DNA from: CAZPZZ01 sp964591245
GTDB lineage: Bacteria; Acidobacteriota; Vicinamibacteria; Vicinamibacterales; UBA8438
Length of the DNA stretch: 5,680 nt
Assembly: GCA_964591245.1 (NCBI GenBank)
Contig: CAZPZZ010000209.1
Coordinates: 1 to 5,680 of the forward strand
Direction of reading: 5' to 3'
Notes under the pieces: generated by a model
Database searches by the model: none
Told to the model about the DNA's origin: nothing
Seen by the model: only the letters and a program-made list of their open reading frames with translations
Part shown: positions 5,565 through 5,680 of the stretch, one piece after another
How positions within the stretch are numbered: the first letter of the stretch is position 1
Layout: each line of letters begins with the position of its first letter
Translations under genes and position numbers: made by a program

Positions 5565-5680
5565 AGTAAACAGAGGGCAGTGTAGATCGACGCTAGCCGA
5601 TACACCATGACGCGAATCACAGAGGCTGGCTAACGGGAGCAATGTGCGCGCTTGGAGAGTGAGGGAGACGGGTGGGCTGT
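5565..5680. other. Upstream region of the kinase gene, no gene seen
   Basis: About 116 bp to the right edge. It should hold the kinase promoter. On the minus strand no purine-rich ribosome binding site precedes either the ATG at 5564 or the TTG at 5642, and no convincing -35/-10 pair is visible. Confidence 0.4.

Noticed and set aside
1..5680. CRISPR array, tRNA, insertion sequence or integrase
   Set aside because: No regularly spaced repeats, no tRNA-like cloverleaf, and no transposase or integrase motif noticed on either strand by eye.

Overview
This 5.7 kb window most resembles an accessory stretch of a Chloroflexota genome (Anaerolineae/Caldilineae-like). That placement is an inference. 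It rests on the style of the large Ser/Thr kinase (a start like 'YRIVEPLGAGGMAAVYKAYQP', a Pro/Ala/Thr linker and an extracytoplasmic sensor-like tail) and on a left-edge gene of a small conserved 'MALGE...TG..RVL' family that I recall from such genomes. No rRNA, tRNA, CRISPR array, transposase or prophage gene is visible.

Layout. (1) Positions 1-394, minus strand: the conserved small protein gene, running off the left edge. It is interrupted by an in-frame ochre codon after 21 codons although the downstream frame stays open, so it is probably a pseudogene. (2) Positions 395-1003: about 600 bp with no convincing gene but several inverted repeats, including a long dyad at 618-658 and a perfect 9+9 bp palindrome at 782-802. 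(3) Positions 1004-3318, plus strand: a two-gene unit joined by a 4-bp ATGA overlap. The first gene encodes a stand-alone P-loop GTPase-like protein. The second encodes an unrecognised protein with a helical N-terminal part, a basic disordered linker and a compact C-terminal domain. (4) Positions 3319-3632: a short convergent intergenic region holding what reads as the decayed C-terminal end of a TauD/TfdA-type 2-oxoglutarate dioxygenase on the minus strand. It has a frameshift and a small deletion that removes the expected metal-binding His. (5) Positions 3633-5564, minus strand: a 643-residue membrane-anchored Hanks-type Ser/Thr kinase with a PEGA-like module and a DUF1566/Lcl-type C-terminal domain outside the membrane. 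(6) Positions 5565-5680: the kinase upstream region, with no gene seen.

How they fit together. The GTPase and its overlapping partner are almost certainly co-translated and probably act together. They are the best candidate here for an undescribed system, of the GTPase-plus-partner type seen in bacterial signalling or conflict islands, but no effector domain is recognisable. The kinase is convergent to them, so it is not in the same operon; a functional link is speculative. The two degraded genes and the low G+C of parts of the GTPase gene (23 of 60 bases at 1861-1920, against 40 of 60 at 4381-4440 in the kinase, counted by hand) suggest a region that has been rearranged or acquired.
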